Positions 58,681 through 64,000 of a DNA stretch of 64,000 nucleotides are shown here, piece by piece (positions within the stretch are counted from its first letter, which is position 1; every line of letters begins with the position of its first letter). The notes below the pieces were generated by a model that was given only the letters and a program-made list of their open reading frames with translations, ran no database searches and had not been told where the DNA came from. The position numbers and the translations under genes were made by a program. Source of the stretch: Hyposmocoma kahamanoa (taxonomy: Eukaryota > Arthropoda > Insecta > Lepidoptera > Cosmopterigidae); NCBI RefSeq assembly GCF_003589595.1, contig NW_020653200.1, forward strand, positions 2,607,955 through 2,671,954, written 5' to 3'.

Positions 58681-61600
58681 AGTGCAGTTCTTGTAGGCAA
58701 CTGAGCCTTTGATACTAAAAAAGGCTAAGCTATTCGGTTACAAATGTTTTATGTAGTAACTTTATTTGATTGATGTTTTCTTATATTTTTGGTATGAATT
58801 TACGTCGCAATATACAACACGATTTTGCGCAAATACATTTGAATTGAGAAACGACTATAGTTGCAATTGATAATATTTACATCAAGTTTCGTTCTTTTCT
58901 ACAATATTTTATTTCCTTTGACTCCAAATCTTGTGTGTTGCTTGGGAAATTATACTATACTGAAGTGTTGTATATATATGTAATATTTGAGATTATGATT
59001 ATCAAAGTAGTTTATCTCAAAATTCCACTCCTTTAATATTATTGGTCAGGTGTTGTTTGAAACATACATTTTAGTAAAATTGGTATTCATTTTTTTTTCA
59101 TCAATTTTGAATTTTATCGTGTTTGCGTCCTCAGGTGACATTTCATTTGAAATATGTTTCAACGTCTCAAGACGGAATATTGACTCTGTAGAACGTCTTA
59201 GAGAGGACGAGATTGTGCTGAGGTCACCCGTACGATAGACCGATAAAAAGAAATCTGCAAAGAGCGGTCCTATGCGTCCTATGCGTCCTATTAACTGGTG
59301 ACATACATATCAGTCCCTAAGAAATATACTCTGTGATGACCACGACCGCTCTGTCAAGATTGCTACGTAAAAACGAGGAAATATTGCCAGCAAACGTTAA
59401 TGCTTTCGTGATGCAGTAAAACTTTGCACAAATTTACTAGATGCTTGCGATTTCTTTATGTTCTGACCAAGATTCTTTGAATTGCGTGTCAAGCAACATT
59501 GAAGTGAAAAAGTAAACGAGTATTTACGTCATTGAAAATTCCCAACAAGGCTTTCGTGATAGCGATTTCATAATCGAAACGAATAACGCTTGGTTCTCAT
59601 TCCAGGATTTTGCTTTTAATTAATTCAAACACCATTGAATATTATTTTTATTTTGTACGACGTGAACCCAATACGTCTTTTGTTTCACATTTGCCACTTC
59701 ATTGACGCTAGAAATGACACAGAATACACGGTGACGACAATTATTGGCAAAAAGGAATTATTTTGAGCGTAATGTCAAATGCACAAAATATTGCTTCACA
59801 ATTTTCATAAGTATTCACCATTTTTTGTTGTAAAGTTTTAGGTTATTAGGTATATTAGGGCTTGAAATAGGTCTTGATAGACGCACGCCTGAGGACTCTT
59901 CCGATCTTGTCTGTAACACCTATCACGTAAGGTAAAATGGCAGGTCTTAGCTCGACTGTTGGTGGTTTCACACTGCGTCTGTGGCATTGGCGTGGAATTT
60001 TCTACTTATTCGCATGTAGGACTTGCTTTGTATGCTGAAGTTCCTCCGCCAGTTGATTATTGTCGCACACACCATGTGCTCACTGAATCAAAGATTTTAT
60101 TTTCTTTCCAATATAATAAGTAATACATATAAGTACTGATGATGAAATATTTTACTTACATCGACAGTCAAATAGCCACCGCATTTCAAAATCTTTTGTG
60201 CAACGCATTAAAATAATTCTGTTTTGATATTTAATTGACGAGGCCAAAAAGGGGTAGGTGAACGCGCTGACTGACTTTGGGTTGTTTCTTCCATAGTTGC
60301 GTTGGTCAACTTTATGCCTCTGTCTAGGTGTTACGGGGTTACGCTGCCCACTCTGGTCTCTCACAGACAGATAATGTATTATGATGATTTTCCGTATTGC
60401 CGTTGGACAACTGCTACTGTGATATCGCGACAAAAGCGACCGTTCGCTAGCGCGTCGTAGTTCCAACGGAACCCGTCAAAACGGGGAATGTCCTACCCTC
60501 AAATCAATGCGTTTTTTAGGATAGGAATAGAGGGTAGGTAGATCGTTTACGAAGATACCTAAATATTTGAACCTGATAGATGTATGTTGTTCTTATGATA
60601 TTTCCGTCCGTCAAAAAGTGTCACTTTTCCATGTTTTTGTATCACTTTCAATTATATTACCGTTTACTGACATTATTTACAAATATTAGACCGTTTATTA
60701 TTTCTACACTAATGTCATTTGATTGACAAGATTCCATTTCTACCCAGTCGTTAGATAGGAGGAATAGAATAAAGGTTATTTGTGTAAACGAGAAGAATAC
60801 CCGATACAATAGATAATTATTTATTGTCGCAATGAGATTGCAAGTTTACATACTCAAATGAACGGCTGAGTTCAGTTTTTTTTGTATTTCCTCGAATTTT
60901 TTTTGTGTAGCTGGTTAGCTATGCGTTTATAATTTTTTCCCATTCCCCATTAGTAAGTAAATGGTTTATTTCCGGAAATGACTGTTTGCTAAAGTCAGAG
61001 ACACTACTATAAGCTGACGTTTTCTATCTAGTCAATTACCTCTATCTATCTCTATCTAGTTGAATTATCATTGAATAAATACTTTCAAGACAAATATCCC
61101 AGAGTAATTGGTACTAAGCTGTCTTATTTTTCCTTTTAATGGTGTTGGTGGCACTAGTCGATACCAATTATGCCATTGCATAATAACGTGAAGGTACATA
61201 ATGGTACGTGCCTGTCCCACTTATACCATTAAGTGTACCTATAAGTGTGACAGGTTGAGACTGTTTATACCATTGAATTATACGACCATTATCGGAATGA
61301 AATTGTTTTTTTTTAACGCAATTTTTATAAAATTTCCTACGCTTATATCAGCCATTATAAGCCGTATATGGACGTATTGTTACGTTGTGATTTTTGTTCA
61401 TAGCACTTTTCCTCCGCTTATTTTCAGTAATTGTACGAACTCTGTTGAACTCTGCATCCTTCTTTATAACTGTCATGTACTGTGAGATCGTTTGTGATTT
61501 TTTTTAGTTGTCGGTCTTCTCCTAAAACTATTATTATATTGACTATTCGCACCTTCACATGCATTATTTTGTTCGGTGCCTTTTCGTAAAACAACACACT

Positions 61601-63572
61601 GTCGATTTTTGTCTTCCAAAACATCTTCGTGGAAACAGGTTCATGTTGTTGTTATTAAATAATCATTGATATGAAAAAAGCTGTAAAACTGTACATAGAC
61701 TAATAATCTTCCGGAAGTATGACTCTTTCGTCAAACTTAGGCATTTAGCTTTTTATCATAATTTATTTTGATGTAAAACAGCAGTGATGACTCATCTGAA
61801 GAAACACTGCTTTTAGCTCTAATAACAGATTGTTCAAAGTCGGTTATTAATTTAGACGGCTCCCATTCGTATATTTGTGACTTGATCGACGGGAACATAG
61901 TGATTTTTTCCTTTATTTTTATTGGTCATAAGTGCGCATACATTACACACTATAACATGTTTTTATCTATACTACCTATGTATCATATAATATGACTTTG
62001 GGTAATTTTCAAATGTTTCATTAAATAAAATTACCTGACCATTACTTATTACTTTTCTATTTTGATCGGAACAAAAGATCAAAATTAGTTGATTGCTATA
62101 ACAGTGACCTGCAAGAATGGAATCATCGTTTTTCAACAAGAATTTCAACATCGACTAGATGTATAAAAACCTTTTTATTAACCTCTTCTAATTCTCTCTT
62201 TCGTCTGTATATTTTTTACTTATCATGTTGTATGACGGTGTTATGGTTTTTGCCTCAAGTGAAGTCTACTCCTGTCCACGTCTTGACTAGATGATACAGT
62301 TTTTTTTTGTAAACTGCTGTAGCCGAAGCTGCTTGTTCTATAATGGAACTTTTAACAATTCTTTTACATTGTCGTCCTTATTCGGAAAACGTTTCTTTCA
62401 ATGTTCGCGTATGTCATGCATTTTTGTCTTTTCTTAAAAAGTAAATAAATAAATCCACAGGTTTGCAAATTGTATGCAGAGAAGGCAAAATAAACACGTA
62501 AACTGCATTCATTACCGCTACCTTATCTCATCTGATAATAAAAATAATCACATTTGATTTTTTTTTGCATTTAGTCCTAGCCGATCTTTGAGTGTTTTTA
62601 AAAGTCTCTTATAAGTGAGTTGAGTCTTGACCGGAAGAGCATACATAACTGGAACAATGTTCGTGGTATTTTCGTTGGGACCTAAATCAATATGTGGATG
62701 GTGTATAATTGGTAAAAAAGACGAGAAACGCATTTAAATGTGCATACGTAATTATTCGTATAAGTACCTTTTTGTAGCACGTCGTAAATCTTTTTCGATA
62801 ATTTTAAAATAAAAACTATTATTTTATCTGTGCTTCCATCCTCGGCAACAAGAAATTTTTCTGCCAGTCCTTCTGGGATACTGCTTCGACAACACAAATA
62901 TTCGATAGGTCACTACGCCGACAGAAAACTACTTCTGCAACACGTGTATTCGACAGGTCACTATTCCCACAGAACAAGAAATCGACAAATAGCTGCTTAA
63001 CTAGTTATAAAATATTTTTCAGACATACATATATTTATATGAGATATTCCGCTCAAGAATGAAGTGGTCCCTAAGTAGTCTCTCACTACAGCAAATATTT
63101 TTTGTAACCTTTCGTCCTACCTTTCTCGTCTGGCTTTTGAGCTATTCTCGGCACTTCGCTTCCTGTGTTTTTATGTTATTTTTCATATACGACGTATGAG
63201 GCAAAATAAACCCTCGGAAAAATGTTGCTATGGAACTAAATATTATCATTAAAACAAATGGTATTGAAAACAATAAGTTTTTGCATAAGTGTATGTATTA
63301 AAATAATAAATACGATTGTTTTTCTACTTATTTTACTTGTTTTATTCGTAATATAATCAGTTAAACATATACGTATTTTTTATGTATTTTAATCTGACAT
63401 AATATACTCGTGTAATTTTCATTGTAAAGTATATCAATATATTGCAACTAATAATTATTTCTTGGATGTATATACTTATACACCCGTGAAATTATAATAG
63501 TATACATTGTATTTGTTGTATTTGTAGTTGTACAATGAAATTGTCTCCAGGTCGTCTTTTAGCAACAAATGT
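58681..63572. other. Gene-poor, decayed mobile-element DNA
   Basis: Minus-strand fragments read like old coding pieces: 60152-60466 with a GTAAGT donor at its left end, and a stretch near 60000-60070 reading NQLAEELQHTKQVLHANK before a stop. They do not join in phase into a model I trust. A direct triplet of tcctatgcg lies at about 59268-59292. The neighbouring transposase piece suggests much of this is transposon. Confidence 0.3.
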
Positions 63573-63995
63573 TTAATGTAGTCTTTCGTTGTGGTTTTGT
63601 TGTCTTTTTGGTACCGGCTTTTCAATTTGAACTCTAATTCTCTCCACTTCGCTCCCGGTATTTTTCTGTTCCTTCTTCAGACCATCAAACGTTTTGAAAA
63701 TATTTTTCTTTTTTCGATTCAGGAGAGTATTCCACCTCGTATGCCAGCTTTCGATTGATATTTGAGTGAAAGGAATACCACATTCAATAGAATCCACAAC
63801 CGACCATAATTCTGGAAGAAAAGTCGGTGGTACTTTTGTGTAAGTAACTTTAAGGGTACTTCTGCTACTTTTTACTTTTTTGTATGTTGCCGTAATGTAT
63901 GTTTTGGAAAACCAATTAAGGACTGGTTTCGCATCTTTTGGCAAATTTTTGTCTTTAAGGAGATCGAAAGCAGATGGAATTTCCAATACTGGCAA
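63573..63995 (-). pseudogene. MULE-type transposase, C-terminal part, cut by the window edge
   Basis: The frame enters from the right edge and ends at 63573, giving 140 residues in view. The segment PPTFLPELWSVVD followed by ISIESWHTRWN and IFKTFDGLKKEQ matches the end of Mutator-like (MULE) transposases, in which a pattern like NNSVEGWHNRF..L and IWKFIEALKKEQ closes the domain. The tail is basic (VPKRQQNHNERLH). The DDE catalytic core should lie to the right, outside the window, so activity cannot be judged. Confidence is good for the family, low for intactness. Confidence 0.65.
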
Positions 63996-64000
63996 ATATG

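Noticed and set aside
59050..59238. Plus-strand frame with a good acceptor (cctcag at about 59133) as last exon of the zinc-finger gene
   Set aside because: The phase would fit, but it supplies no histidines to finish the open finger and has no resemblance to zinc-finger C-termini; kept only as a weak possibility.

Overview
The window looks like nuclear DNA of an insect, most likely a moth or butterfly (Lepidoptera). It is AT-rich, its genes are cut into short exons by GT-AG introns, and it is crowded with short retroposons, tRNA-headed SINEs, foldback/MITE-type DNA elements, a jockey/CR1-like LINE piece and a mariner remnant. One dispersed repeat resembles a family widespread in lepidopteran genomes (from memory, not searched).

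Layout. (1) 1-8.0 kb: no clear exon; it holds a 5'-truncated LINE (about 3.9-5.2 kb), a foldback MITE and repeat fragments. (2) 8.0-14.3 kb, minus strand: the 5' part of an Imp/IGF2BP-like RNA-binding protein gene. Three consecutive exons (14056-14321, 13895-13952, 12563-12643) give a complete first RRM and a Ser/Pro-rich tail. Two further ATG-bearing exons with good splice donors (10770-10822 and 8027-8085) look like alternative first exons, because they end in the same codon phase as the third RRM exon. KH-domain exons are expected to the left of the window. (3) 14.3-24.1 kb: intergenic or upstream intron, with a 1.5 kb inverted-repeat element carrying a perfect 27-bp hairpin, and several foldback elements. 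(4) 24.1-35.7 kb, minus strand: a complete TTC39-family (DUF3808) gene. Thirteen coding exons, all phase-consistent, give about 604 residues. Its last intron holds a cluster of tRNA-derived SINEs. (5) 35.7-43.1 kb: upstream region of TTC39, with candidate 5' exons and a likely head-to-head promoter. (6) 43.1-53.4 kb, plus strand: a ZAD plus C2H2 zinc-finger transcription-factor gene. Twelve exons are seen and the 3' end is not. Its introns hold a MITE nested in a retroposon, a deleted mariner and SINEs. (7) 53.4-64 kb: no confident exon; a roughly 1.3 kb inverted-terminal-repeat element and, at the right edge on the minus strand, the C-terminal part of a MULE-type transposase.

The three host genes have unrelated jobs: RNA binding, a TPR-like protein of the TTC39/Iml2 family, and a nuclear zinc-finger protein. 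The only regulatory link suggested is a possible shared promoter between the 5' end of TTC39 and the zinc-finger gene. Exon boundaries were read by eye from splice consensus, frame continuity and family resemblance; no database search was possible.
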